Positions 1 to 15,058 are shown, counted from the first letter of the stretch. The stretch: DNA of 64,000 bases from Atrina japonica (GCA_030159075.1 BROG01000042.1:1976501-2040500), one strand, 5' to 3'. A program made the numbers and translations. The notes: a model not told the origin generated them from the sequence alone.

Positions 1-40
1 TAGATAATTTTATATATATGTCTTTCGTTTCAATTTCCAG

Positions 41-295
41 ATGTACCTGGTCGAGAAAACGACGAAGTTTTAAATTCACTTGAGAAGAAAGTGGTAGAGT
101 GGAAATTTTCTCAGTTAGACAAAAATAATGACAATAAATTGAGAAGAAAAGAGACCAGAACTCTTAAAAGAATGGTCAAAAAACTTATAAAGCCAAGGGC
201 ATGTGCAAAAACATTTTTGGATTATTGCGATTTAGATAAAAATAAAAAAATTGAGAGAAAGGAGTGGTCTCTATGTCTGGGTGTCGACATAAATA
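41..295 (+). CDS. SMOC: SMOC exon: first EF-hand pair
   Basis: Acceptor TTCCAG ends at 40 and donor GTAAGT starts at 296. The exon encodes a whole EF-hand pair. Loop 1 is [12 protein letters not shown] and loop 2 is [12 protein letters not shown]; both have acidic residues at positions 1 and 12 and oxygen ligands at 3 and 5. Cysteines in RACAKTF, DYCD and LCLG match the disulfide pattern of the SPARC/SMOC EC domain. The equivalent region near the C-terminus is split by a 4-kb intron, whereas here it is one exon. It enters with two bases of a split codon and leaves in phase 1. Confidence 0.85.
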
Positions 296-1498
296 GTAAG
301 TAATGTTTGGACTTAATATTGAGCATATATAAAACTTCTCGATGAACGGAAATGCACATTTTCGTAAATTCAATCAACGCAAGCAGACGAATACGAGAGT
401 TGAACAGCGTGTAGATATTAAAAAAAAAATTAGCATGGCATTATCTTAATGTCACGTTTTGAGAAATATGAGAGATGACAGTTCAAAGAATTATTTTGAC
501 ATTATCCGACTAATTCACTTTTCATTTCAGGTAATATATTTTATCATTTACTGGATTACTTAATGCATATTTGTACGTCCAGTATGTAATAAAATATATC
601 CGAAACTGCGTCTCATCCAGTCCTCCGCACTAACAAATCTAACCCAAATCTCTAGCTCTATAGGATTCTGTCCTACTTACCTAGCCTAGATCAACTTTTG
701 TACAAATCTATTTCAAGTATTTACATATGCTAACAACATAAGGATTTTATCAAATTTTCAATTTAGTGTGATAAAATATAATCGGTATTCTACCATGATA
801 TATTTAAAAAAACAAATTGATTATCATACCAACAAATTATTGAATTTTAAAACGTTATGAATGTTTTGTTCATAGGCAAAATAGCCACAACGCCTCCAAC
901 TATGTTCCCATTCCCGGACGGCGAGGATGGTCGTAAGTGGAATGAAATATTTAACAGATTAATGCATTTTCTAAAGCATGATCAATTTATCGTTTTTCAA
1001 TGTTTGTGTAACATTGTAGGACAATCACGTGCATGATATTATAACAGTTTTAACTATAAAATCGAGTTTTTTGGTGATGATTTTTAGCATGTGTCTCAAT
1101 CCTAAAAATAAAACGATGGACATTTTGAATTTGCAAGTACTTCCTGGTCCATTTTGTAAATTAACTGAATTAATTCTGGATTAGTTTCATATCTTTATAA
1201 TATAGATCTGATAAAATCGTTGTTGTGTAAAAATTGAGAATATAACTTGAGATTTAATGCATTAATGATTTGTATAAAGTAATCAACGTGAATATTTTGT
1301 ATATTAAATGAGTGTAAATCATGCATCAATATATTACATTACGCTGTATGGCTAGGTTCTATATTATCACTTCTTTGCTTTTTTGGATGGTTGAGACGTA
1401 TGTACAAATTGGAGCTCCTCTTTTTGTTTGTGCAACATGTACTTGGTAATTTTGTATTATGCGATTGCAGATACTTTTATTGTGAACTGAAGATTCTT

Positions 1499-1537
<39 letters not shown>

Positions 1538-1576
1538 TTGATAAAAGTAAATTTAGCGGGTTTTGAATTGTATCAT

Positions 1577-1654
<78 letters not shown>

Positions 1655-4457
1655 TCACTTCATTATATATAATATTCAAAGTAAATATATCATATGGTCA
1701 ATACTAGGTAGGCAAGATAACATGTCTTTTCCAACATAAGTACTATTAAAGTTTATTATGTTTTAATATAATTCTGAAAAACTCTTAAAATCTTTAAATT
1801 ATTTTAGCGTAATGTAGAACCAGTTTATTTACTTATTTTTGTAATGCATCCAGTTTATCGCAGTCGCCTAATGGAAAACAGTTTAGCCCAAGTATGTGTT
1901 GCACAAAATATTTCCATGTCTTTTTAACAATTTCTTCCGCTTATATAACACATATATCAAACCATGTTATTGTTTAACAAATACAAAATTCGGGGCAATA
2001 CGCCTTTGTAGATATAATAGTTCCCCTAATAGATATCAGAGATAAAAGGAGTTAACTAATCTATCAAACAGACAGACTGCCAGATTGGTATTCTAAAAAC
2101 GTAATATTTTAGGTCATATTATATAACGACGAAGGAAATATAAATTCAATCTTTTCCAATGTCTTGGTATTCGTATTGGACACTTGTAATGATATTAATT
2201 GCACGAAGTAATGATATGAATGCTGTAAGAAGTTCCATGTAACAATTAACTCATTTATACTGAATTGTTTTAAACAAAATGGAATTTTTACGTTTTTAGA
2301 TTTAGACAAAACACCTTTAGTATTGATGCTAAATGACAAAATGTTTTGGTTGCATGTTTGTCATTGTAATAGAGTAGCCAGGAGAATACATACACTGTAA
2401 ATTACTGCACAAGTGACAAAAAGTAAACTTGTAAATATAAATATGACTGTGAAAAAATATCAAATATTAAAGTAAATGACAACCCGTTATTACTTAGATT
2501 TCTGGAGGCAACAAGGCGCCGTTGATCTCTCCCTAATAATTCTTACAAAGTCAGAATGTAGATTTTCCAATATATGTTAAATACCTCTATCGACAGAGAA
2601 CTCATGTCTCAATTTATTTTGTTCTCTATTGCATCTGGTTATTGCTTGGTTTGCGGTTGCACTTCTATCCGGCTTGTTATGCTTCTGCTGTAACACCAAC
2701 TGTCTATTGACCACTTTTCTGTTAACATTTAGATTAAAGATGGTAAAGTATGATAAACGCGTTGTAAAAGCTAGTGAATAAGGAAAGACTCAGCTGCATG
2801 TTTTTAATCTTTTCTTCCTTCGGGAATAGTCGGTCCGGAGGAGAGCAAGGTTAATGAGAGGGTGTACATGATGGGCGTGAGATTTGTATGGCGTTGGGAG
2901 ATTTTGCAAGTTGGAGTTACAGTGAGTACAAGGTGCCTGTTAGGGTCCGGATCTGCTGATTCCTTCCTTTTTACTAACACTAATAACTAACACAGGCAGG
3001 CCGGGAAAAGTGCAATACAAACTGTGCAACATGAACAGTATGGATACCTCGTTTTATATAGTTTCTTTTCGTTTATTTATATCTCTCAACTCAGACGAAC
3101 AGTCAACATCACCGCCGACCGAATCATCTTTGACTGAAGAAGGTATAGATACATTTATATGTTCCTTTATCTCTACAAAGTCTTTCAGATTCAATCATTT
3201 CAGTCAGCGTGTTTTTCTGAAGTTACTTTGATGTTCATTTTGCATTAATCTTACTAGCAATTCATTGTAAAGTCTTGCAATACCAATAACGTCATAGAGG
3301 GTAGTGAAACAAAAGTTATTATGACAAGTAAAATAACTATTGGAAGTTGTATCCAAAAACATTAGCTTTTGACTTTTGAGATATGCAACAGTTGATACTT
3401 TAAAAGTGTCTTAATGAGTAGAAATGTATTATTAAAACATTAATTATTTATTTCAAATGTTTGCGCATTCATTCACAAAGCTATCACGCATTGATCCCAA
3501 TTTTACGTGATGCATGAAAATGTCTGCATGTGTAATTACCCGATAGAAATCACCGAGTCACACAAATGCATGTGTGTTAGTCACTGCAAATAGGTGTTTT
3601 ATTGAATTTTAGTAACTTTTTTATTCCATGTGGGAAATTCGTGATAAATTGAAGTTGTTTTGGTTCAGTTCAATACACAAATATCTTATAAATGAAAACT
3701 TGATGGCAAAATGATGTTAGGTAAAAGATTGGTAATGACTTTACGCAGCATCACATCCAAACCTTTTTCTCATTTCTATAATAAAGTCTTAACCTTGTTT
3801 GGATCTGTTGCTATGTGTGATATTCTGCCTATATCTGTTGCAGCTTCATGTAGTGTCCAGCAAACTACCAAACATGCTTTCAAAAGTCTATTTTAAAAGA
3901 CAAATATTTATTTTGACTCCAATTTTGATAAGTAATATCAATATGAAAATACAGGAAAATATTAAGAAACGTTCCAAATTTTCTTATGCTGAAGGCATGT
4001 CGTTTATAGTTCTTGAAATGATGTTCATTATTCAAATTTTGAGATTTGATATTACAATACTAAAATGAGTATTGATGCACCATTTCATTTTAAGAACTAA
4101 ATGAAATATTGAATTGTTGTCAAATCTCGTAATAAGAATATCTTGATTTCTTTTGTATTTATGATAAAGCAGAAGGATCCACCTTTCAGTTTGGAAACGA
4201 GGCTCCAATTCGAATCAAAGGGGCTTCTACAGGGCTAAATCCCACTCGTCCAAAAGCCCCAGATACTAACCCAGAAAAGGAAGATAGTAAGGATTTCATA
4301 TTATAGAACACTTTCGATAGCTGTACTGTAATTGTACGTTTATCTATCAATATCTCTTAATGAAAAAACCAGAGATGTTCCGAGGTAAACATGAACAAAT
4401 ATATAAAATGAAAGGTGTGTGTGTGTGTGTGTGTGTGCGTGCGCGCGCGCGTGTAGT

Positions 4458-4533
<76 letters not shown>

Positions 4534-7500
4534 AAAGTACTGTTACTTTTGAATAGCTCTGGTTCACAATGTATCTATCACTTCAATTACGTTTTCAACA
4601 TGTAGTATGCATTAACTATCACGATATCTGGCAGTCAATTGATCTTCTTCATACATGCTCGTACAGCGACACATTTTACTGGCTTACAGGTTGAGGGTTC
4701 TCTGTCATCTGGTGTAGAATATGTACAATTACAGTAACAATGGCTAAAGTCACAATTCCCGGAAACATTTCTCTGAAATTAATCATTTTCTCTTCTATGT
4801 TTTACTAATTTTAAAAGTTTCAGAATTGACCATTCTTCGGGGAGGTTCGATCCCAGCGAAGATACAAAGTATGAAACGGTGAAGTTGTTTCAAAATAATA
4901 CTTAATAATAACAGACTGTTTAAGTGTTTTGATAAAACTTTATATATATGTAAGTCAATGAAGAGCTTTTAGCAGTTGTTAGGAGCTTTAAAGTACCCCA
5001 GTGCATTTTTGTTACACCAGATTCAACCAGCTTATAGGTAATTGCTTTTAGTTTACATTGATTGATAAAAGTAAATTTAGCGGGTTTTGAATTGTATATA
5101 TATATATATGTGTGTGTAATTTCTTTTGTGAAAAATTTCGGGTAACATGTTTATGCTTTGCGTCGAGTTTAAAGTGTTTTAAATAATTAACTTTAACATT
5201 AAAGTTACATTTTAATTAATTCGATTTTTATCTTAACCTTACACGTGTTTATCATCAGATGTTTCCATCAACACGCAAATAAAAGTTTGTCATATGCAAA
5301 TCACGTGTGTGTTTTTATTTTCAATCAATGCTACCCGATTTGGTGACGGGCTTTTTATAGTGCTTGTAGAAATTATTCATACGAGGAATCACTACCCATT
5401 GTTTTGCTTTGCTTTAGTCGCTCAGCACTTTAAACATTGTATAAAGTGTGCAGTGGGTAATGGTCTTGTTCAAAATTGGAAAGAAATATTGTAAATTGGG
5501 ATAACTTTTACGGCATAAATGATAACTAAATAACCTGAATCATGTATTATATACGTATATAAAGATTAAGATTTTCAGATGTTTCAAAACTGAAAACCAA
5601 CACATTGTAGAACATATAATGGTGGGTGGTTGATCACTTATACACCTCTCTTTTCAACCAGAAACACGTAGCTGTGTTGAAGAGAGACAGGCAGCAACAA
5701 AGCTGCATCAACAGGACCCGACTGGTGGAACATTTATCCCGCGATGTACGGATACAGGGAAGTGGTCAAAAGCTCAATGCCATGAGTCGTCTGGATTTTG
5801 CTGGTGTGTTAATGAGGAGAATGGAATCCCAGTCCCGGGGACATCAACACATAAAGTACAACCTACCTGTGATTTTGAAGCAGATCGAGACATGAAAGGT
5901 AATGGCGTCGTCAAAGCAATTTGTGTCACCTAAAAACAAGAGGCTGATGTTCTAGTATAGTATATATTCATGTTTGACAAATCCGGTGTTTTCTTTTTAA
6001 TTGCCATTACTTCCTTTGAATTACATTTTAAAAATTGAATTTCAGGTTGCCCATATGCGAAGAAACGCCGATTTTTATCTGATTTGATAGATACATTAAC
6101 GAAAGAAATGAACGTTTATGTAATAAACGGAACAGACTCAAGGTAAACAATCTTAATTTAATCATGGATAGATCTATTACCATAATTTTTGTTTCAACCA
6201 AAGTAAAAATGATCATGTTATCAATTTGGGGTAAAACCCCTCAAATTAGTCTGATCAGTGAGGTGGTCTGGACTTATTTAATATAAATTTATAAAGTAGA
6301 CTAAAAATATGTAATCTCAATTGTGAGGTGGTATCCTAAACGCGGGGGACTTTAAATGGAAAAGGAAATATGCGTTTACGTCGTGTAAGATACAATATGC
6401 GCAGTAACACTGAACATCTCCAGTCTGGAGGATGTACTTACTACACGAAGTAAACGCATATTTCCATTTATCAGAATCATCAGCTTGTACTTTTCATATC
6501 GGAATGGCTTTTGTCTTTAATTAACTTGATTCCGTTTTCTATATTGCTTCCAAATTACTATCATATCTTCATATTATATTGATCCACGGTGAAGTCATTA
6601 AACTTTATTTCTTGATAATAGCAAATAAAATTTCCGGTATATTTTATAGAGAAAATAAACCTGCAGATGTTATAGCTAATACCATGCGCTAACATTGGAC
6701 CTGTGAACCCAACAAACTTATTAGAACTAATTAGATGCGTACGCACTTGAATGTATGAAATGATCCACATTACAAAATGAGTCTTAAAGGCCGTTAAAAT
6801 GACTGTTTGATAATACGTACTGATATCAATAACAACGTGAAAGGCATTAGGTAAATGTAATTTCACTGATAAGAATTTGATATAATCACATACAAATTGC
6901 TCAATAAATCTTACAAATCACGTATTTGTACGTCAAAATTAAATTGATTCTTTGTAGAATTCCATTTTGCCTAATTTTCACCTAATGTCTTGGCGGGATG
7001 GTAATATAATTACGTTTAAAATCGTAAAATCTTGGTGTTTCGTTTCAGAATCTAACTGTAATTGTTTTGTCATAAGTTGAATTCCCACCCCTTAATATCA
7101 CATGCAGGTGTTGAAATGGCATCTGTTCACAGGTGTTGTACCCATAAACAGTATATGTAACCAGATAGGTGAGATCCATATTCTAAATGTGTAATCCCTT
7201 GGAGGAGAGTATGCTTAATTGGGAAGGTTTTGGATAAATTATTTACTAAATTATACGTTTCTCTTCTCCAAAAGAACTCTGACTGTATGATCATGATTTA
7301 ATTTTCATCATTAAATTACAAGGAACGCTCAGGAAAATAATATATAAAGAACGTGAATTGTGTTAAGTAATAGTTATTCAACCATAGATAGGAAAACACC
7401 TATCATTTATAAACCAACAAAGTATCTGTATTATTACCTGTTTCACATCAAGTCTTTGTTATGTAGAGCTTCCTTCATGTGCCCCATGCGATAGATGAGA

Positions 7501-9507
7501 GCGTGATTCGGAAGCATATTCAGGTATTTAGAACATCGTAGCACCTGTGTTTGTGAAGTTTATAATATAGGTATCCGTACAAATAAATGCCTTATTTATC
7601 TCCGTAACTAATGTATAATCTGTTAGAAACACGTGTCTGATTCAATCAATACTGGATTGTATTAAGTATGTGAGCTTATCAACGGCGGGATACATCAGTA
7701 ATGCACAACATAATAATAAAAAAAAAAACCGCTTGTTTTTACTTGAAAATAGATCAAATTTGTTATAGTCGTTTCTATACTAATACCGTTTGTTGCTTTG
7801 TAAAACATTTTCTGGTCTGATATATACAAAGTACATTGAAATTCGTTAATCTTTGTCTTTAAATGAAATTCACTGAAACATTTAACATTAAGAATGTCCT
7901 TTAGATTTAAAGCATTTGTGTGAGAGATGAGAGTGCGACATGAGTGTGTGCGCCATGAATGTGTTCACCATGACTGTATGCTATATGAGTGTGCCATGAG
8001 TGTTTGCAACAAGAATGTGTGCGACAACCCTTTAACAGTATATTTAGCACCATGAAACATTTCTCAAAGGTTCATAAGCTGTGTTTTACCAAAAATATTA
8101 TTTCGATTTGTTCTACTTTTACTACTTGTACTTGATGTACAATAACAAATACTAGCCATACACAGGCATATGAACTATTATATTCCTATATATTTTGTGA
8201 AAATAGAGTCAGGTCTAGTGGCGTATACATATGCAAAAAGTAAAGTTGAATTAATCAATTGCAAGTGAATAATTGCCAAGCTCAGGTTTCTGAAGCAATT
8301 TTAACAAAATGCATAGTGATTTAAGAATGTTCCCGCCTGATATCTCTTTTTCGTTATTGTATATCAATCTGAAAAACACAGCCAGTGTCCCTTTAAACAA
8401 AAAACAGATGAGGTATCTTATCAGGTATATTTGTCATACTGTTTTTGCTAAAGCAATATATCGTTATATAACTCAATATTTAAGTGTATTACGCATTACA
8501 TGAATTGTTATATGCTCTTACCATTACATTATTTTACTCGTTGGGTTTATAAGTTTACTGTTTGAGAGTGTTTGTTAATGTTGTAACCATTAGTTTTATT
8601 ACTTTTTGCATGATAATTGGTCATTTGTCAATGATAATTTATTTGTATCTCTACTTGTCTTTTGATACAAAATTCTTTTCACAAGGAATGTTGAACTCTG
8701 AAGGATATTTCTGGTCATAGAGGTCATTGATAATGTATTTCATACTATTAAATATCAGTCATTACCTTGATAAATGATTTGAGTTATGTTTGCTTTAACT
8801 GGTTTTACTATTATATTTCTTTTTGTTTTCCAGTAAAATGCCAGACTCTTCACCCGATCTTTCAATACAAGAAAAAGTTGTCCGATGGAAATTTAAATAT
8901 CTGGACTCGAACAATAATAAGGTACTTTCACATTTATTTTGATTTATGTGACTATAAATCTGGTTTATCAGTTCACCTGTTAGCGTACAATATCCCAACG
9001 TTTTGTTTTGAGCATTATTTCGTTCAGATTTGTGGTGATTATAAAATACTTCGCTATAAAGTAAATCTATTTCACATGTCGAAAACATTGCGTCTTCTGA
9101 TTGGTTGATATTTCTGTATATAAACCCTAATATAGACAGTATAAATGTGATGCATCTGTTCGTGATAGCAAACAGTCCTGATGTTAACATTGCAATCTGC
9201 AAAAATATCTAGACTAAAAACTATGAATGAAATATACAAAACTGTGTGACATTAGCAAGACATAAAATTACAGATACATTAATCTAGGCTGAAGAACCAA
9301 AACACGTAAAATCTACATGCTATCAAACGTGAACCTGAAATCTTGTCAGTACTTACTTATTTGTTTGATTTCGATTTGGATGTAGACATCGTATAACCAT
9401 ATAACATGTAGCATCATATTTATATTGCGTTTATGTAATTGTGAGTGTGAGTGCGTGCGTGTACGTGCGTGCGTGTGTTTGCACACTCGCACGTCTGTGT
9501 GTGTACA

Positions 9508-9590
<83 letters not shown>

Positions 9591-9664
9591 CTTTAATCTT
9601 TTTGTCCTGAGGTAGGGACAGGTGGTGCCGACAATTTGACTTTATTTTGTCTGTATCGTTAATC

Positions 9665-9700
<36 letters not shown>

Positions 9701-12700
9701 CTGAAGTAAGTCTTATTATGATATTACACTTCTGACCTTGTAATTACCATGATTTCTACCCAAGGCTAAACATACTACAAAAGTTTTACATATATACTGT
9801 ACTTGTTATAATTCAGTCTGATTTCTCATGTGAACGTTATACGTTTACTTAATAAATGATTTAACGAATAAACGATTCATGTTAAATCTTTATCCTCTAA
9901 ATTTTCATGTAAATCACACGTGAACGTGTATATCTAATCTGCATAACCGGCAAATTCCTCTTATATATTTGACCTTTCATAACCGACAAATATTTTACCT
10001 TTCATAACCGACAAATCTTATCTTTTACCTTTCATGTCCGACAAATGTTCTTATGAACTTTCAAAAAAAATGCCGACAGACCTTTCAAAGCCTCTCTTTG
10101 TCTTTGACCTTTCATGGCCGACAAATGCTCTTTTGTCTTTGACCTTTCATGTCTCTGATGTCTTTGACCTTTCAAAGCCGACAAATGTATCTTATGTCTT
10201 AGACCTTTCATAAGCTTTTGTCTTTGACCTTTCATAACCGACAAATGCCTCTTTTATCTTTGACCTTTCCGACAAATAACCTTTCAAAGCCAAAAATGCT
10301 CTTTTGTCTTTGACCTTTCATAACCAACAAATGTCTTTGACTGATGTCTTTGACCTTTGACCTTTCATAACCGACAAATGTATCTTTTGTCTTTGACCTT
10401 TCATAACCGACAAATGTATCTTTTGTCTTTGACCTTTCATAACCGACAAATGCCTCTTATATCTTTGACCTTTTATAACCGACAAATGTCTCTTATGTCT
10501 TTGACCTTTCAAAGCCAACAAATGCCTCTTTTATCTTTGACCTTTCATCACCGACAAATGTCTCTTTTGTCTTTGACCTTTCATAACCAACAAATGCTCT
10601 TTTGTCTTTGACCTTTCATAACCGACAAATATCTTTTATGTCTTTGATCTTTCATAACCGACAAAAGCCTCTTATGTCTTTGACCTTTCATGGCCGACAA
10701 ATGTCTCTTATGTCTTTGAACTTTCAAAGCCGACAAATGCATCTTATGTCTTAGACCTTTCAAAGCCAACAAATGCCTCTTTTATCTTTGACCTTTCATA
10801 ACCGACAAATGCTCTTTTGTCTTTGACCTTTCATAACCAACAAATGTCTCTGATGTCTTTGACCTTTCATAACCGACAAATGTATCTTTTGTCTTTGACC
10901 TTTCATAACCGACAAATGTATCTTTTGTCTTTGACCTTTCATAACCGACAAATGCCTCTTATGTCTTTGACCTTTTATAACCGACAAATGTCTTTTATGT
11001 CTTTGACCTTTCAAAGCCAACAAATGCCTCTTTTATCTTTGACCTTTCATCACCGACAAATGCTCTTTTGTCTTTGACCTTTCATAACCAACAAATGTCT
11101 CTGATGTCTTTGACCTTTCATAACCGACAAATGTATCTTTTGTCTTTGACCTTTCATAATCGACAAATGTATCTTTTGTCTTTGACCTTTCATAACCGAC
11201 AAATGCCTCTTATATCTTTGACCTTTTATAACCGACAAATGTCTCTTATGTCTTTGACCTTTCAAAGCCAACAAATGCCTCTTTTATCTTTGACCTTTCA
11301 TCACCGACAAATGTCTCTTTTGTCTTTGACCTTTCATAACCAACAAATGCTCTTTTGTCTTTCACCTTTCATAACCGACAAATGTATCTTTTGTCTTTGA
11401 CCTTTCATTACCGACAAATGCCTCTTATGTCTTTGACCTTTTATAACCGACAAATTCCGCTTACATCTTGCCTTTTCATAAGCGACAAATTCCTCTTATA
11501 TCGTTGACCTTTCATAACTGACGAATTCCTCTTATATCTCTGATCTTTCATAACAACAAATTCCTCTTGTATATTTAACCTTTCATAACCGACAAATTCC
11601 TCTTATGTCTTTGACCTTTCATACCAGACTGAAGCAATATAACCGACAAATGTCTCGTACATCTTTGAACGTACATACCAGGTTGAAGCAATAGACACAA
11701 TATAACCGACAAATGTCTTGTATATCTTTAAACTTACATACCAGGTTGAAGCAATATAACCGACAAATGTGTCTCTATCCTTGAACGTACATACCAGTTT
11801 GAAGCAATAGACACAACATAACCGACAAATGTTTCGTATATCTTTAAACTTACATACCAGGTTGAAGCAATAGACACAACATAACCGACAAATGTCTCGT
11901 ATATCTTTAAACTTACATACCAGTTTGAAGCAATAGACACAACATAACCGACAAATGTCTCGTATATCTTTGAACTTACATACCAGGTTGAAGCAATAGA
12001 CACAATATAACCGACAAATGTGTCATATATCTTTGAACTTACATACCACGTTGAAGCAATAGACACAACATAACCGACAAATGTCTCGTATATCTTTAAA
12101 CTTACATACCAGGTTGAAGCAATAGACACAATATAACCGATAAATGTCTCGTATATCTTTGAAATTACATACCACGTTGAAGCAATAGACACAACATAAC
12201 ATGGTTGTACGACAACAGACATAACAATCTCAATCAGTCCTGACATGTCTTCTCTACATTTCGTCAAAAATCTGTGTAAACATGGTGGTATTACTCATGC
12301 TGCATTTTCTTATATTTCATTTGATATTCCGTTTCATGACTATGCTTTAAGCAATTATAAGCTCATTACAATCTAGGCCAGTGTCTATTAATAAATACAT
12401 TTGCAATATGTAAAAGTCCAGTTTAGTATCATTGTTTCGATATCTAGTTAGATACCAACTTCAATTTGTGTTTAATACTCATCTACAACAATACATACTG
12501 AATATGCTTTAAAATAGTAATGTACCATAGAAGACATCAAGTCAAAAATCAGAGTTTGAAAACAACAGTATTTCTACATTTTGTCAATGTCCTCTGTGAC
12601 TTATTCATTTAATTACAGTATTTATATACAAATGTAACAAACGTGAATACAAGTTATATGCTGATGGTATTATTAACGTTTTACTTTTGTTAAATTGTGG

Positions 12701-12968
12701 TGAAGTATGGTTAACATCAACAAAATACCACATTCATGAAATGGTCAAATTGCGACGCATTGTATTTCAAAACTAGCGTATTTTGTAAACGCAATTGGAA
12801 TTTGAATTCCAAGGTCAAAGTTGAAGGTCAATGTCAAAAATGATGGCCATGGTCAACTTATGTCAACATGTACTATCATCGTATAAAGTTAAAACCTGGT
12901 ACGTTAAATGGGTTTCTCACAACAGAGAATAAATCATCATCGTCGTCGTCGTCGTCCTCGTTGTTGTT

Positions 12969-13001
<33 letters not shown>

Positions 13002-15058
13002 TCAGAATCTTGAAAGAAAAGAAATAAAACCATTTCGAAAAAGGTTACCAAGTAAAAAGGATACGAGGAAATGTAGCAGAAATTTTCTAAGATACTGTGA
13101 TGAAAATAACAACCGAAAAATTACCTTAGAAGAATGGATTGACTGTATGGGTATTAAAAGTAAGTTTTATTTTCATCCTTTTTATAAATTCTACCTGTAA
13201 TATAACTCGGTATATTCATTAAAATATTGATTACATTATAACATCTATAATGTTGGTTATACCAAGATGTATACACTTCCGATAGTTTTAAAGTATAACT
13301 TGCACATTTTGAAGCGCTCGAAATATATGGAGTTACAGCATTTTGGTCACTGTAGTTTCAAAGTAGACAAACAATTTTCATGCGATAGAGTTTTCAGCCT
13401 GAATAATCAGAATCTATTTGTAAAAACATGTGTCTGTGTTCTGCGTGTATGTGTTATGTGTACATCTGTGCTGTATGTATGCGTGTCTGTGTTCTGCGTG
13501 TATGTGTAATGTATATATCTGTGCTGTATGTATGTGTGTCTGTGTTGTGTGTGTCTTGGTGTCTGTTTTGTGTGTGTCTCTGTACTGTGTGTGCGTGCTT
13601 GCTTTGTGTGTGCGGGCTGTGTATACGTGTATGTGTGATGTGTGTATGTGCGTCTGCGTTGCGTATGTGTTATATGTGTGTATGTACTGTGTGTATGCGT
13701 GTCTATGTGATATGTGTGTATTGTGTGTATGTGCGTCTGCGTTGCGTGTGTGTTATATGTGTGTATGTACTGTGCGTATGCGTGTTCGTATTGTTTACGT
13801 CTGTGTTGTTTGTACGCGCATCTGTGTTGTCTGTGTTCGTCTGTGTTCTGTGAATGTGCGCGTCTCTGTGTGTGTATGCCTGTATGTTTTGTGTGTATTC
13901 GTCTGTGTTATGTGTATGTATGTGTTGTATATGGGCTTTTGTGTTGTTTTTGTTCGTCTGTGTTGTGTGTATGCGCATTTTTGTTGTGTGTAAGCGCGTC
14001 CGTGTTATGTCTGCGTGTCTGTGTTGTGTATGCGTCTGTGTTCGTCTGTGTTGTGTGTATGCGTGTCAGTGTTCGTCTGTGTTGTGTGTATTCGTGTCAG
14101 TGTTCGTCTGTGTTGTGTGTATGCGCGTCTGTGTTATGTCTGCGTGTCTGTGTTATGTCTGCGTGTCTGTGTTATGTCTGCGCGTCTGTGTTATGTGTAT
14201 GTCTTTGTCGTGTGTGTGCGTCTGTGTTATGTGTATGTCTGTGTCTGTGTTATGTGTATGTCTGTGTTATGTGTATGTCTGTGTATGTGTTATGTGTATG
14301 TCTGTGTCTGTGTTATGTGTATGTCTGTGTCTGTGTTATGTGTATGTCTGTGTTATGTGTATGTCTGTGTCTGTGTTATGTGTATGTCTGTGTCTGTGTT
14401 ATGTGTATGTCTGTGTTATGTGTATGTCTGTGTCTGTGTTATGTGTATGTCTGTGTTATGTGTATGTGTATGTCTGTGTTATGTGTATGTCTGTGTCTGT
14501 GTTATGTGTATGTCTGTGTCTGTGTTATGTGTATGTCTCTATCTGTGTTATGTGTATGTCTGTGTCTGTGTTATGTGTATGTCTGTGTCTGTGTTATGTG
14601 TATGTCTGTATCTGTGTTATGTGTATGTCTGTGTCTGTTATATGTATGTCTGTGTCTGTGTTATGTGTATGTCTGTGTTATGTGTATGGATGTGTCTGTG
14701 TTATGTGTATGTGTATGTCTGTGTTATGTATATGTCTGTGTCGTGTGTGTATGTCTGTTATGTGTATGTCTGTGTTATGTGTATGTCTGTTATGTGTATG
14801 TCTGTGTCGTGTGTGTATGTCTGTTATGTGTATGTCTGTGTTATGTGTATGGATGTGTCTGTGTTATGTGTATGTGTATGTCTGTGTTATGTATATGTCT
14901 GTGTCGTGTGTGTATGTCTGTTATGTGTATGTCTGTGTTATGTGTATGTCTGTTATGTGTATGTCTGTGTCGTGTGTGTATGTCTGTTATGTGTATGTCT
15001 GTGTCGTGTGTACGTCTGTGTTCGTCTACGTTGTGTGTATGTGTATATGCGCGTCTCT

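Noticed and set aside
41..295. Treating the first EF-hand exon as part of a separate upstream gene
   Set aside because: Its phase-1 exit joins without a break to the phase-1 linker exons and then to the TY exon, and no stop or poly(A) signal follows it. This still needs cDNA proof.
8795..9202. 135-residue minus-strand frame
   Set aside because: It lies antisense to the confirmed SMOC exon at 8834-8921 and shows no domain.
11734..12267. 177-residue minus-strand frame with 21-residue repeats resembling membrane segments
   Set aside because: It is the 63-bp minisatellite; no start context, splice sites or homologous family.
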